Of a stretch of DNA of 64,000 nt, positions 39,101-52,500 are shown in pieces (the stretch's first letter is position 1; the number at the start of each line of letters is the position of its first letter). The stretch is taken from positions 49,000,153 through 49,064,152 of the forward strand of contig CM019069.1 in assembly GCA_009667805.1 (NCBI GenBank), in the 5' to 3' direction. Source of the DNA: Leptobrachium leishanense. Its lineage: Eukaryota > Chordata > Amphibia > Anura > Megophryidae. The notes below the pieces were generated by a model. It was not told where the DNA came from and did no database searches. It saw nothing but the letters and a program-made list of their open reading frames with translations. The translations under genes and the position numbers were made by a program.

Positions 39101-40556
39101 CTTTCCTGCTGTATCTACCTCCCCACTGTCTGTAACTGGCTTTGGGAGCAAGTGCTGGACTTAGTGGACCGCCGGAACCCTCGAGGATTACCCTTACCTG
39201 TTGCTGGCAGAACCTCTGGCCTAGTGGAACTCGACAGCGGAACGCCATCTTGCCGCCTCGTGGTGCTTTCTTCCCGGCCATGGGTAAGAAGAAAACAGGA
39301 GCAGCAGAAGATCCCCCTCTCCCGGACATCCGGCTCTCTCTGGCCGGATTGCGGGGAAGACAGTCCCAGACTCCATCGCCGGCGACGTCGGGTGAGGGTG
39401 GTGACCCGGGCCCTGCTGACTTATCACCGGCGACTCAAATTACTGTCCCGATGGACCATGGGGACCTACCGGCTACTAAAAATGACATCCGTGCCCTTTT
39501 GGCGGACGCCCGCTCCTCATGGGCCAGGGAACTTACGGAGGTGCGTACAGACCTCAAATCCCTTCGATCTGAGATGGGGGAGATGGATACGCGTACCCAG
39601 GCCTTAGAGGACACGCAGGCTGCTACCTCCTCTGGTGTTGCGGCACTCCAGGCTCAGGTGGCGGGGTTGCAGTCAGCGGTGTTGATCCTAGAGACCCGAC
39701 ATCGACGACGGAACCTCAAGTTGCGGGGTATACCGGACTCTATCCCTGACCCTGGGCTCTTACCCCTCATCAACCGCTTCGTGCGCAAGGTAGTGGCCTT
39801 ACCGGAGGACGCTCAGAATCCGGCGCTGTCGGCGATCCGAGTCAAGAAGGCGGCGATGGCTCCTCTGAACGCCTGCAGAGATGTCATTGTGGTTATGGGG
39901 GACATCAGGATTAGGGACCGGCTGCTGGACTTGACGATCCGGGCTCCACCTACCCGCTTTGAGAACATGGAGATCGCCATTTTCCGTGACTTACCGTTTC
40001 TGGCCTTGGCGGCCCGACGCCGGTTTAGTGACATCACGGCTACCCTCCGGGAGCAGGCTATCCGTTATCGCTGGGGGGTGTCGGGATCCCTGCTTATTCA
40101 CAGTGGCTCGGAAATACTAACGGCTTCCACGTTGGAGGAGGCGCGGACACACCTGCTGAATTTGGGTTTGGTGTCTGCCTCGGCGGATACTCATGACCAG
40201 TGGTCCCCAACCCAGGCCCTCAGGGCCCACTAACAGGCCAGGTTTGCCAGATATCTGAAGCACAGCACAGGTGTTATGATTTGCTGCTCAGTGATTGCAG
40301 GATTCAGTCTGCATTTCCCCAAGGTGATCTGCAAAATCTGGCCTGTTAGTGGGCCCTGAGGGCCTGGGTTGGGGACCACTGCTCATGACGACGTGTCACC
40401 TTCGCAGCAGGAGAGACAGCGCCGTGCCCCAGACTAACTTGACTAACTTGCCTAGTCCAGAGGATTCTTTGTGGTTTTTGTCTTGTCCTTCACTTGCCCC
40501 CTTCTTGTCCTTGTTCTTGTTTTTGTTGCTGAAATGATCTAGCTTTGATATCTCCC

Positions 40557-40588
<32 letters not shown>

Positions 40589-43500
40589 TCCCCCCGCTTA
40601 CCCCCGGACGGGTGAGGAGAGTGGGTTTAGTTCCAGGTGAGCCGTGCGACGGTCACCTAGGCTCTCACTGTCGCTCGGCCCTGTGGCTGCCCGTGCCAGT
40701 GGTTCTCTCTGTGGCCCCCTACCACTCTGCGGAGGGCAAGGGGTGAGCCACCGAGTACCACCCTTCCTTCTCTGAAGGTTTTCTCCCCCCGTCCATATTA
40801 GGGTGTGTATATGTATGTACATATTTTTTTTTTTTTTTTTCTCTTTTGGGGTGGGGAGGGCCCCTGTACCCTGTTTCACTACTACCTGCTTATATTGTTT
40901 CCTGCTGTTGATTGTAGGATGGCTTCCTGAGGTTTCGCTGTTTTCCTTTTATTTTGTTGTTTTTTTTTGTTTACTTTCCTGCAAACCAATGCCTTGCTAG
41001 ACAGTATGCCACCAACTGTGATGCCTGTTGCATATCAATTGCTTACTGTATACGCGTCTTTTATTCAAAATAAAACTTTTAAATATAAAAAAAAGTCTGT
41101 TTTTCCCCAAATTAATCCTTAAAACCTGACCTGTTAGGGGGACTTGAGAAGCAGGTTTGGTTACCACAGAGTTAGCTTATTAACACACATGCATATAAAT
41201 GCACCCGTTCCTTTGTACACTTATTCAGCTGCACACGGAGTTTACCATGGAATAATAACATGGAAAGTCTTCACTTTGGAAACTGCAAACCAGTCTCTTG
41301 GAACATCCAATGGCCCCATTAAGATTTAATGAACTTTGCAATACAGAATATGTATTTGTTGAATCTCTAGATCTCTCCAAGATCCAATCATGTAAAATCA
41401 TTTGTGTTTTTGTTTATTCTCATCTATGGATTTTATCAATAATTATCAACAAACTCTATAGCTTTATTTTATTTGCAGATATTTTGATCTCAATAGTTCC
41501 ACAAAAATAAGTTGCCATATATTGAAAGAATAAGTTTCCAATAATTGAAGTGGTCTTGATCCTATCACTGTTGTCTTATGGGCCTGAGATCCCTCAATGA
41601 CTTCCCCCCCCCCACTCTGACCATGTCATTTGGCGATTTACAACACTTAACACCCCCACCGGTGTGCCAGATTAATGTCTTAATGTTTAATTCTATTATT
41701 TTGCTCAGTATAGCTTCCAGACCTGAAGAAGAGAGGAACACTTTTGAAAGCTTGTATTTTAAATGTAACGTAAGTCCAATAAAAAAAAGTATCACTAAAT
41801 ACTAAATAATGTACTCGTGATTTGGCATCTGGACTAACACGGCCTATCTAATCTATATATATATATTACACAAATCCTGGTGTTACTGTTGAATTTATTT
41901 GCTACAGCAATGGACAAGCAAGCAACATTTTAGGTTACAATTGGTAAACTGAAAATGTGAGGTTTTTTATATATCTTGTTTATTTTGGATTTTTCTTTAA
42001 ATTTGCAATGCCTTTTACCAATTCTCTACAATTCCTTTCCCATAGAATAAACCTAAGTTACTTGCTTCAGCTACAATCTTACATGGTTAACACATAGTGA
42101 GTGGCGATAAAACCGAACTGATCATGTTAATAAAGACACAATCAACAAATGTAGCAGACATTTATGTAAATATAGACATTGCAATCGTGTACTAGAAACC
42201 TTTAGAAACACAACTCACATATTTGCTGTATTCGATAAAAAAAAGAAACCTATGTACATACTTATTTTTAAAATTTATGACGTTTCCGTTTGTCGCATCA
42301 TCGACAGATAAAAAGTCACTGAGTGAATAACCGTGTGATAAAACAAATTCTGCCGTTGGCAACTTCTAGATAGATAACGTCTTAATACACGTGCTCACCT
42401 TCATTTCTATTTCAGCTGCTGTATGTTTTGTAGTTTCCAGCTTTTCTACTAAAAGTGGATCCCCCAGGAAATTACTTTCTGCTGCCGATAGGCGTGTCAG
42501 TAATTCATCCTCGAGCATTTTCAACTCAATTTTAAAATAATTCTGTTGCTTTGTGAGCTCGGACTGAAAAGAAAATGGTAAGTTTTAGACCTGTAATTCC
42601 AACAATGTTAACAATGGGAATACACTTTGCTACCCTTTTAATCTTCCTCATTACTGAGCATTTTGCAACAGCCCCATAGCAGTTAAGGTCAGGACTAATA
42701 TCAAAGGGAGAAATAAAATGTAATTTTTGCCTTTAACGTCTACATTTAAATTGTTGCATTTTATTAACGTTATTTTCCACGCACAATCAGAACCTTATTT
42801 TAATCAAATGAGTCTTTTTATAGTTTCTAATATTCACTGTAATTCTACTAGCTTCGCGGAAACGTAATTCTGACAATAAACAATGTATGTGATTATATAG
42901 TGGCTGGGGAAGGCTGATTCTGCTTTTGTTAAATGGCTAACGCCAGGGGCTTTTAATATCAAGGACTGAATAGTGAAAGTATGCATAGGACAGGCTAATT
43001 GTCCACAAATAATTACATGTCATTTTATTATGTTAACCTTTAAGGCAATTCATTTACTTCTCCCTCTTTTACAGCATTTATAGAACACCTAGGAAGGTAA
43101 ACCTTGCTTTAATGTACCTAAAAAGAGAAAGGAGAAAGAAATGGAATATACAAGTATGAGGGAATGGGTTAAATAGAGAAAGTGGGATACCTTAAAAAAA
43201 AAATATATATATATATTAAAAAAAAGTCCTTCAGTACTGAAACGTCGCTTGAATAAAGTAACATTATAACAGTTACACAAAGTTTCTGTTGTGGGACATC
43301 TTGGATGTCGATATATATATCAAATCTATATGTAAAAATTGGTTCCTGTAAATACAGCTTGGGGACAATCCGACACAAAGATAGAAAATAACCCAAGAGA
43401 CAAAAGGGTTAAATTCAATACTTATACTATCTTTCGTGTGTAATATGTACAATAAAAATAAACACTGGCCGATTAAATATGAATATCATTAAACCACTAA

Positions 43501-46500
43501 TTTAGAATTTAACCATTTGTGTATTTATTTGTTTATAGAGTTACAAGTATTTATAAATATAGGGGTTGAGCTTTAGGAAACAGGAAGTCATCCAGTCGGA
43601 GACAGCTGAAAGGCAGGCTGTAACACGGTCCAACACATGAGTAGAGAGATCGGGGGTGGAAAGGTAGATTTGGGTGTCGTCAGTATAAAGAGTATATTGG
43701 AAACCATAGGAAGAGATGAGGTTGCCAAGAGAGGCGGTATAGGATGACAGGAGTAAGGGGCCCAGAACAGAGCCTTGAGGTACCCCAACTAAGAGAGGAA
43801 TCAGCGAAGGAGACACTGAAGGAGCAAAGAGAGATATGGGAAGAGAACCAGGAGAGAGCAGTGTCACTGAGGCCAATGTTGATAGAGTGTGAGGAGCAGG
43901 AGAGGGTAGTCAACAGTGTCAAATGCAGCGGAAAGGTAAAGAAGAATAAGTAGGGAGAAGTGACCTTTGGTTTTAGCAGCAAATAAATCATTAGTCACCT
44001 TGGTCAGAGCAGTCTCAAGAGTGCTAGGAGCGAAAGCCAGATTGGTGCGGAGAAAGTAGAGAGCAGCGAGAAAACCAGTGAGCTGGTTATAGACCAGGTA
44101 TTCTAAGATGTTGAGGCAAAGGAGAGCAGAGAGATGGGACGGTAGTTCGAGAGGGAGGCAGGATCAAGAGAGGTTTTTTCAGTATGGGGTGATTAGATTA
44201 GATTAGAGCATGTTTGACTCCAGAGGAGAGGCTGAGGTTGAAAATGTGAGTCAAAGCAGGGACAATAACTGGTAGGACAGACAGCATAAGGTGCGAGGGG
44301 ATGGGGTCCAGCGGACATGTGGTCAGTCAGGAGGACATGAGAACTGCCGAGACATCCTCCTCTGAGACTGGAGAAAAGAAAGACATAGTAAAAGAGGGAG
44401 CAGGAAGTGAAGGAGTGAGTGAGGTTGAATGGTTAATGGAGGAGGGCAATGAAGAGATTTCTTGTCTAAGTTTATTAATCTTATCGGCAGTAGTTGGCAA
44501 AGCTGACATCAATGAGGTCCTTGGAAGGTTGAGTGGAGGTGGGGTACATCAACAAATTGAAAGTATGAAGCAGACCTCTGGAATCATGAGAAGAGGTGGA
44601 GATGAGGGAGGAGAAATACGTTTGTTTAGCAAGAGATAAAGCGAGATTGTAGAAACACAGTGACACTTTATATTTGGATACAATTAAAATTTCATGGGTT
44701 AGAAAGTTCTTTTTTTTATAAGTAATTACGAACACGGTGTACAGAGTGAACCAGTCAGACTCCCGTACATTGATGGAAGTGGATCAAGAGGTAGAACGTC
44801 TGACTACACAAAGTACACAGAGTATATTAACGGACGTTTGTTAGCTGCTTTGTTCCATGTGGGAATATGGAAAAAATGAAGTAGAACTTCATAAGAACAT
44901 TAGAAACAGAACCATGAACTTTTGCAAATCTGACATAATTGTAATAATTTCCTGCTGATAAATGGATACATGTATCCTGGCAAAGCAGCGAAATAAACCA
45001 CAGCATTAGCTAGTTTATCATCAATATATAACAGTAAGAAGATAACCTTGAATGTACCTTAAACTGTTCCAAATCCGGTCTCTCCAAGTTGACAACGTCA
45101 GCCAAGAGCTGATCTTCTAACCCGTCTCGAGTAACAGTGAAGTTGATTAATGTTGTCTGTGCCTGAATTTCAGGCTTATAGTGTGGGTTTGCCAGCTTTG
45201 TATGTAGAATCAATCGAAATTTGGGGTGAAATTTACATTCCTTATCTCCAATTCTTATATACCTGCAAAGAAAAATATAGCGGCACGTTCAGACATACTT
45301 TTCCTCAAAGGCCAAAACAGATATGACATTGAACCTGCTTATAGTCAAATACGTCAAGTACCTCACTACACACAGTTTAGTACAGGGCCATAGTTAATTT
45401 TTCTCCAATGATTGAATAGAATCACATATTTTTGTTTAAAGTTGTTGATTTGCCCATTTATCACTCACATTGTTATTTCAAGACGCAGGCTTTATTATTT
45501 ATTTATTTCTTTGCTTGTGACGTAGGGCAGCAGTGTGTCCAGAGAAATCCGAAAACAGAAAGCCTGCCAGCACAACCTTTAAAAAGTGCCGGCAATCAAG
45601 ATACTCCATGAAATTTGGTTAAAAACAGAATGGCTTTTATTTACATACAAATAGATAAAAAATGCAAAAAAATACAAAAGGCCTTTGATAAAGTGCTTCC
45701 TGGAGCGGAAGATATTCAGTTTGTTGGTTCTTTGGATGTTTTTGAGACCTTTTTTTATTTAAATTCTTCTATGGTGTTGTGGTTTTGTATTTTTTTGAAA
45801 AATCTTTTTGAATGGAAATAAAATTCGTAAAAAGCATTTCTATTATCAGAATTTCATGGAGTAATCCAATTGCCAGAACGTTTTGAAGGTCCTGCAAGAA
45901 GGCATTCTGATTTTGGATTTTTTTTTGGCTCTAATTACTGCTCAAGGTGCTGGGATTCAGACTTATTTTGGGTGAGACAGTTCATTTATGTTGACTGTGA
46001 GGATACCATGTGATTTTCAGAGGCGTTTATGCTTTTACATTCCCACGATTATTATATCAGTGTCTGGAACCATCTTGAAAACTCACATCCTTCTACCCTC
46101 TTCCACCATCACTTTTGTGGTGGTTGCAGTTGTCATAGAAAGTTAAATTTATGACAGATGTAATTTTTTAGTATGAAACTCCCTCTCTTTTTATCCTCTG
46201 AAAGCCAGTGGCAACTTTCATCCATTAACCCTCTAACTATGAGAGAAGTATCATTTATTGGTACAGCCTATTCCAAAAACAATCATAACATCATAGTCTA
46301 TCAGCTCCGTAAAGCTAAAATAAAATAAATAAAAATATAAATTTCAGGAAGAAATTCTTTATTGCATATCATACAGATTTATTTATTTATATTTTTACTG
46401 TAAATTGATTTGGTGTCATGTCGTTAAAACACTTTGGGCTCTATTAAATTCCTCGCGCAAACGTTAACGCATGCGCAAAAACGCATTAACGCGAGGGGAA

Positions 46501-49500
46501 AAACCCTTTGCACAGAACGTCTTATTACAATGTCGGCGCAAAAAATGCACGTTAACGTCTACCGCGGGTGAACCTGCGCAAACCCTTTGCGAGCTTAATG
46601 TACATTGCGCGTCCTATACTTAACATTGTGATTGCAAATGCGTTTGTGCCCTGTTACGCGGGTGGTGTTACAATCTACGGACAATGTTTGCACGCATAAT
46701 TTTAACGTCTTTTAAAAGCTGGTGGTAACGGCAAATCTGAACATCCTGGCCGAAACCAAATACACCTGCCCAAAAAAAAAAAATACAGCAAAGTATACTT
46801 ACACGTTCTACGCATACACAAACAATAAAATAGAGAGGTTGTGCGTGTTTTTATTATTGCTGCAGCATATATACTCAGATTGATTTTGACAGGCGGAAAA
46901 ACGGAACGGGAGACAATTGTTGTGAAAAAAACAGTCTGCACACCGACTTCTGCGCGCAGCGTTAATGCGCGTCTTTTTGACGCAAGTTATTTTTTGACAG
47001 ATGAAAAAATGCGTGAGGATTGTAATACCAGCGTTAATTTACGTGCGTTAAAGTTTAACGCTTCGCGCACAAATTAACGCGCTGTGCAAGCGTTTTTTGC
47101 GCAAAGAATTTAATAGAGCCCTTTGTCTATTTCATCCAAATAGCACTTGCTCAACAGCAGTTCTCAACCATAAAAGACATGCAGGGTTATTCAAAGAGAT
47201 CCGAAAAGTCACCGCACGTTCGGTGACTTTTTGTTCCCTGCACTACGGGCTAGTCGGCAAATCCTAGTTCGCCGACCCTGCGGTGTATTCAGCAAGCACC
47301 GCAGCGGCCCGTAGTGCAGGGAATACTCGCCGCAAACCCGCAGAACACTCAAACACTCACCAAATACTCACCGAAAACCCGCAGAAACCGCCACAAAAAC
47401 CAAGCTGAACACGCCAGAAAAATCCGAGCAGCCGTCGATCACAACGCAGAGCAGCTGCCGGAAAAAGCCGACACGCAGACGAACGAGGTGAAAAAAACAA
47501 AAACGTTTGCTTGAAAGTTTGAAACGCTGTTTGCAGAAAAACTGCTGAACGAAAATGCCTGGAATCTACATTTAAGATCCTATGAATGATAATAAAAAGG
47601 TCTGGTACAGAATAAAGAAAAGACGCTTTTAGAAAAAAACAGGAACTTATTTGACAAAATCCCAAAAAATGCCTAAAAGATCCTAAAAAAATCTAAAAAT
47701 AAAGAGACTTTTTACTGTAGAATAAAATTGTAAACAGTTTATTAGATATTGCATTAAAACTGGAATATTTTAACAATGAAGCCTATGGGATTCTCCTGAA
47801 TAAACATGACGAATGAAACCACCAAACGGCAGGACATTCCTTAGCTGTTCGGTGTTTTTTCTGAATAGACGAACCATTGCTTCTCTATGGGGGATTTCAC
47901 TGTCCTTGATCAGGCATCGTACGTGCAGGCAATTCGCCAGAATTTGGCAAATTGCCTACTCTCTGAATAGCCGAATGGCCCCGAAATGGCACCATACACT
48001 GAATTTCAGTGTCCGGTTACATTTCGGGGCCAGATCAGCTCTTTCTGAATAACCCTGATGGACTGCTTAATTTACTGGCTTGCAGTTCAGATAGTAAGAG
48101 AAAGAAGTCAAATGTTCATTTCAAGTGCAACCCAACAGCCAAGTGGCGCGAGCTGTCTGTCTAGTGACCAGACTTCATAAGGTTAACAAACCATGTCATA
48201 TTTTCATGTTCTGGATTTATTTAAATTTACATATAAACATAATTTGAAAGAAAATTCTGAATTAACAAAAATTCCGAAAGATTTTGCTTTTATGTGAAAG
48301 ATTGGTTACAACTACCCACCTTCTTATACACGGTTAGATAAAACTATCCAATCGAACTGGAAGACAATAAGCAATCAACCCTTAAAGGGGAACCTCTACT
48401 GTCAGCATAGGGAATCTACCCTAAACAGAGGAACTTCTATGCGTTAACCGTTTCCTGGGCTGCGGCGACTATGTCCACCTGGCATCCGCTGATGGCCTTG
48501 GCTGATATCGGGATGCAGAATTGAGACCTACACACACAATTATGTTATCAACTCTGTGCGTTGCTTAGAGCTTGCACACATCTTTTATTGAAATGTAAGA
48601 GACAAAGGGAGGAGGGTCATTGCGTAAGACGACCCCAGGAATGTTTATGTGTACGTTTTGGCCTCCACAAGTGTTCTGGTGCATAGCTTGTCTGAATGTT
48701 CTGTACCCAAGCAGCAGGTAGCTTATGTTTCGCGAACACTTTATAATGAAAACACCCTGATACAATCAAATTGAAAACACTTTGCTTCTAAGGCAGAGGT
48801 ATTAACTCTTTTGCTATGTCTCCATGCATACAATTTCTAGCAGTTTCAGCTTTCAATTTCCTTCACCTATCTGCTTGCAACTCTATGTATATTTATCCAT
48901 TTATGTAGCTCGAAAACAGAACTTGAACTTTTCAAAGGTAACTAGATTATGTAAAAATAAATGCTAAACCATAAAGGCCAATTTTAGGTTCTGAAAGAAC
49001 ATCGACTTTCTGCCCCCAGAGACCTCGTGCATTTCCAGATCACCTTTAGCTTGCAGAACATTGTTTTGAAGTCAACAGTCATTGAAATTCAGAATTCCAA
49101 GCAAAGAGTAATAAGTAGTAGTCATTTTCTGAGTCACAACATGCCATAAAATCACTCCTTGAATCAAATACCCCCAAGGGAGTAAGAAATTAAAGATACC
49201 TTTCAGTGCAGTGTTGAACTGTGCTGGTGCATTCAGTCGGATCAATACTCAGCATGCGGAGGATTCTACTGCATTTATGAACTGGAGGTGTCTGATAGGA
49301 CATTTGCACAAGGAAGCCAAATATTTTTTGGAAGATTTAGTTGAAAAAGAAAATGTGAATAACTCTACTGGAACAGACAGCAGGCTGGGAGATAATTAGT
49401 ATAATAATGGTCCGAATACTTGCTTCTGGTGTAAAAGAAAATAAAAAAAAAAATCTATAATTGATATTCTCAATTTGACACAGGGCATATAAACCTGACC

Positions 49501-52500
49501 CTAATCAAAGCAGAATTACTATTATTTGTTATAGAAAACATATGTATGTGACATTAATGACATCATGGGGAATCGAAGGGGCTTTGAAATTTTAAAGAAA
49601 TCCATGTTACTATAATTAAGATACATTTGCTAATATTGGTACTTGATGGAATAGATTAGAGTTTAATTTCTTATTCTTAGGATTCCGTGGTTGAGACGTA
49701 TAGAATAAATTGGTTATGCACTGCATTATGTTTATAATTCAATTTCTGCATTTGATGGAGATTGAGGAAATTGTAAATGTCATTGTGCTCAGGATAAAAT
49801 CTGAACTGTCTCAAGGGCTTGTAATTTACAGCAACGCTCAAAGCAGATTAACCCCATCATCATCATCTCTCTACCATTTCAGATGTAACCATGTCGACTG
49901 ATCCGGTCGTCAAAAAGGAAAGGGATGGGGAGAAGGCAAAAATTCACTAGACATAAGGATAGCCCATAATAAACTTAAATAAAACAAAGGACCAAATGTA
50001 AAGTTTAATTGGTAAAGGAATCATGAAGAATGAGCCAGTTCCGAAATATGCAAATTAGAAAAAAATGACGTAGCAAAAATTTTTGCTATTATATTTTTCG
50101 TGCTCAATTTTTTGCAGTGTTTGATTTATGCACAAGCACCCACAAGTTACTCTTTTGTGACTTCTTAGTAAATTGATTTTTTTTCAAGCTGTAGGTATTT
50201 GCTTTTTTTTTTTATTGTTGTTCTGCAATGGCATTGTCTGAACTCCCCTTCTATTCCTAATTTTAGCTTTGTTTTAAGTCGGCGTAATCTATTGCCCTAC
50301 ATGAAAACTACTATGGACGATACACTGAAGTCATGGAGAGTACACCCTGCCTAATCTTTTACTCCAGCCAATGAACTGAGCTCCATATTTAAAGAAACCC
50401 TCTACATTACAGCCTCCCCCCAGCTCTGATCTGGAGAAATTGCAGGGTGAATTGGAGGAGTTTCTTCCATCTGACCCAGTGTCACCAACAGCTGGGATTT
50501 TGTATTTCCCGGCTGCCGGCGTTCCGTTGAATAATGCCTCCCATCACATAAAGCCGCTGACGAGCTGCGCATGTGCAGGAGTGACATAACGCCAGCTGGT
50601 CGTCACGTCACACCCACACATGCGCAGATCATCTGAATAGCCATCTCTGATGCAGCAAGTGAGGAGGCAATATCAGATCGTCAGATAATGCCTAACGCTC
50701 AGTGCGCATGCTCGAGACACACCACACATACAGAGGGGGGTTATAGATATTGACTTACACAGGGAACAAGGAGGAGTATACACACATATTTTGCTCACTG
50801 TATCTATGCACATATTACCCCTCCTGTCAGTGAGCAGTATACTGCACACTGTTCTTTGTATATCTCCATGTCTATACCCCCCTCAGTATGTGTGGTGTTT
50901 CTCGCGCATGCGCACTGAGCGGGAGGTAGTATCAGATATTGCCTCCACCCTTGCTGCATAGGAGATGGCTATTCTGACGATCCGCTCATGCGCGGGTGTG
51001 ATGTGACAACCAGCTGGTCGCCAGATCAGCTGGCATTACGTCACTCCTGCGCATGCGCAGATAGTCAGCAGCATTATGTGACGGGAGGCATTATTCGACC
51101 AAACACTGGTCACCAGGTCACAGGTGATGTGAGCGCTCTCCGTGCTAGTGTAACCCTCTCCCAGATTGCCGCAATAGTGAGTATCCTGAGAGAACAAGCC
51201 AGTGGGTCGATTCTGTACATGCATGCCGAGCTCTGATCCATCGTTCTGCACAGGCGGTTCAGAACTTGCGGACGTAAAGTCCTTAGTTTAGTGCAATTCG
51301 AGTTTCCTGGAAAAGCTGTAGGGACATCTGGATTCAGAAACCCCTGAGCTGAAGAAGAGAAGCTGCGCGCACCGAGGGACAAAAAAAGTGAGTTATTACA
51401 TTATACTGTATCTGAGGAGGGTCCAATAAACCCGAAACAGCGCTGTCCTAGGAGTGTCTTTGACCAGTTGCATAACCTTATCTCTGCTAGAAAGCCATAG
51501 TATGGCATAGCATTGATTTTAGGGTTCTGTGTAATAACAGACCCAGGATGCATAAAAGTGAGACAGATGTCATTAGCATATCCTACCCAGAATTCCTTGC
51601 TGCATATGGGGAATGTGGCACAGGAGCTCTGGGATGCAATTCATCGAATTGCTGTGATGTGCAAGTGGCTTCTGCAATAATAAACACACTTATTATAGTG
51701 TGGAGGCTTTTTATCTCACTTTTTGTCCTCCACCACAACACCTTGTAAATATATATATATATATGTAATGTTGGGCAGTGGCTGTCAGCAGCATCTGCCC
51801 AATTATTTAAGGGGGGAGGAAAGGGGTACATTTTTCAATAAAGGGTTCCTTTAAATTGGATTAAGTATAAGTTCATGTGTAACAAAGTTATAAATGTGGC
51901 AAGGAATAAGTATAATGTAAATCAAAATTGTCGCAGAGACATATTTGTCAGAGTACAGCGCCCTAATAAAAAAGTAGACTCCACACATTACTATACATAT
52001 AGTGTAACTTAATAATTCACATCTTCTTGAGGACAATAATGGATAAGTCAAAGGATTTGTCATATATTTAAACATGGAGCAGCAATTCCTGTGCCTGAAA
52101 AAGGAATCATCTCGGAAACTAGTGTAGCGCTGTGTTAAAATCTTGCTGTGGCATTACCTATTTTTGGCCACAAGATGGAGACAGTCGCGATTAGAGACAC
52201 TGGACATTGGGACTACATTTCCCGGCATGCTTTGCAAGGAGACAGGAAGTGGGTGGGGACTGGACACTTACATCCTCCACCTCGTGGAGAACGCGCCAGA
52301 GCGCGCCAGGGAACGAGAGAAAGCAGACGCACTGAAGACATCGCGAGAGGGCCTAGGCCAGAGCCCGAGTGAGACCTGTCAGTCCTTATTGGGTCACTCA
52401 ACCTGAGGAGAAGGAGACTTGCCAGAATCCAGGAATTGCTGCAGACCGGAGGAACCGAAGACCTCGAGTGAGGAGTCACCGCGAGTTGATCGGGTACGGA

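Larger units (their letters stand above)
39015..41092 (+). mobile_element. ORF1-only L1-type retrotransposon (HAL1-like)
   Basis: It is bounded by a 14-bp duplication, aagtctgtttttcc (39001-39014 and 41093-41106). The 5' end is gggggcgtggctaagc and the 3' end is ttcaaaataaaacttttaaa followed by an A-rich tail. It holds a complete ORF1 but no trace of the endonuclease or reverse transcriptase ORF2. Directly after ORF1 comes a C/T-rich 3' region (poly-C and poly-T near 40551-40595). Without the later MITE and its duplication it would be about 1.9 kb. It must have been mobilised by another L1. Confidence 0.7.
38894..41169. mobile_element. hAT MITE (outer layer), split by an L1-type insertion
   Basis: The 8-bp duplication agttagct flanks it at 38886-38893 and 41170-41177. 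The left part ends at 39014 and the right part resumes at 41093. Its interior (ccactaacaggtcaggtttg, gaagcacagcacaggtgata, gctcagtgattgcaggatta) is homologous to the inner MITE at 40198-40381. Confidence 0.7.

Noticed and set aside
40598..40879. 93-codon frame in the L1-type 3' region
   Set aside because: Lies in C/T-rich 3' sequence of the element, is on the opposite strand and has no motif.
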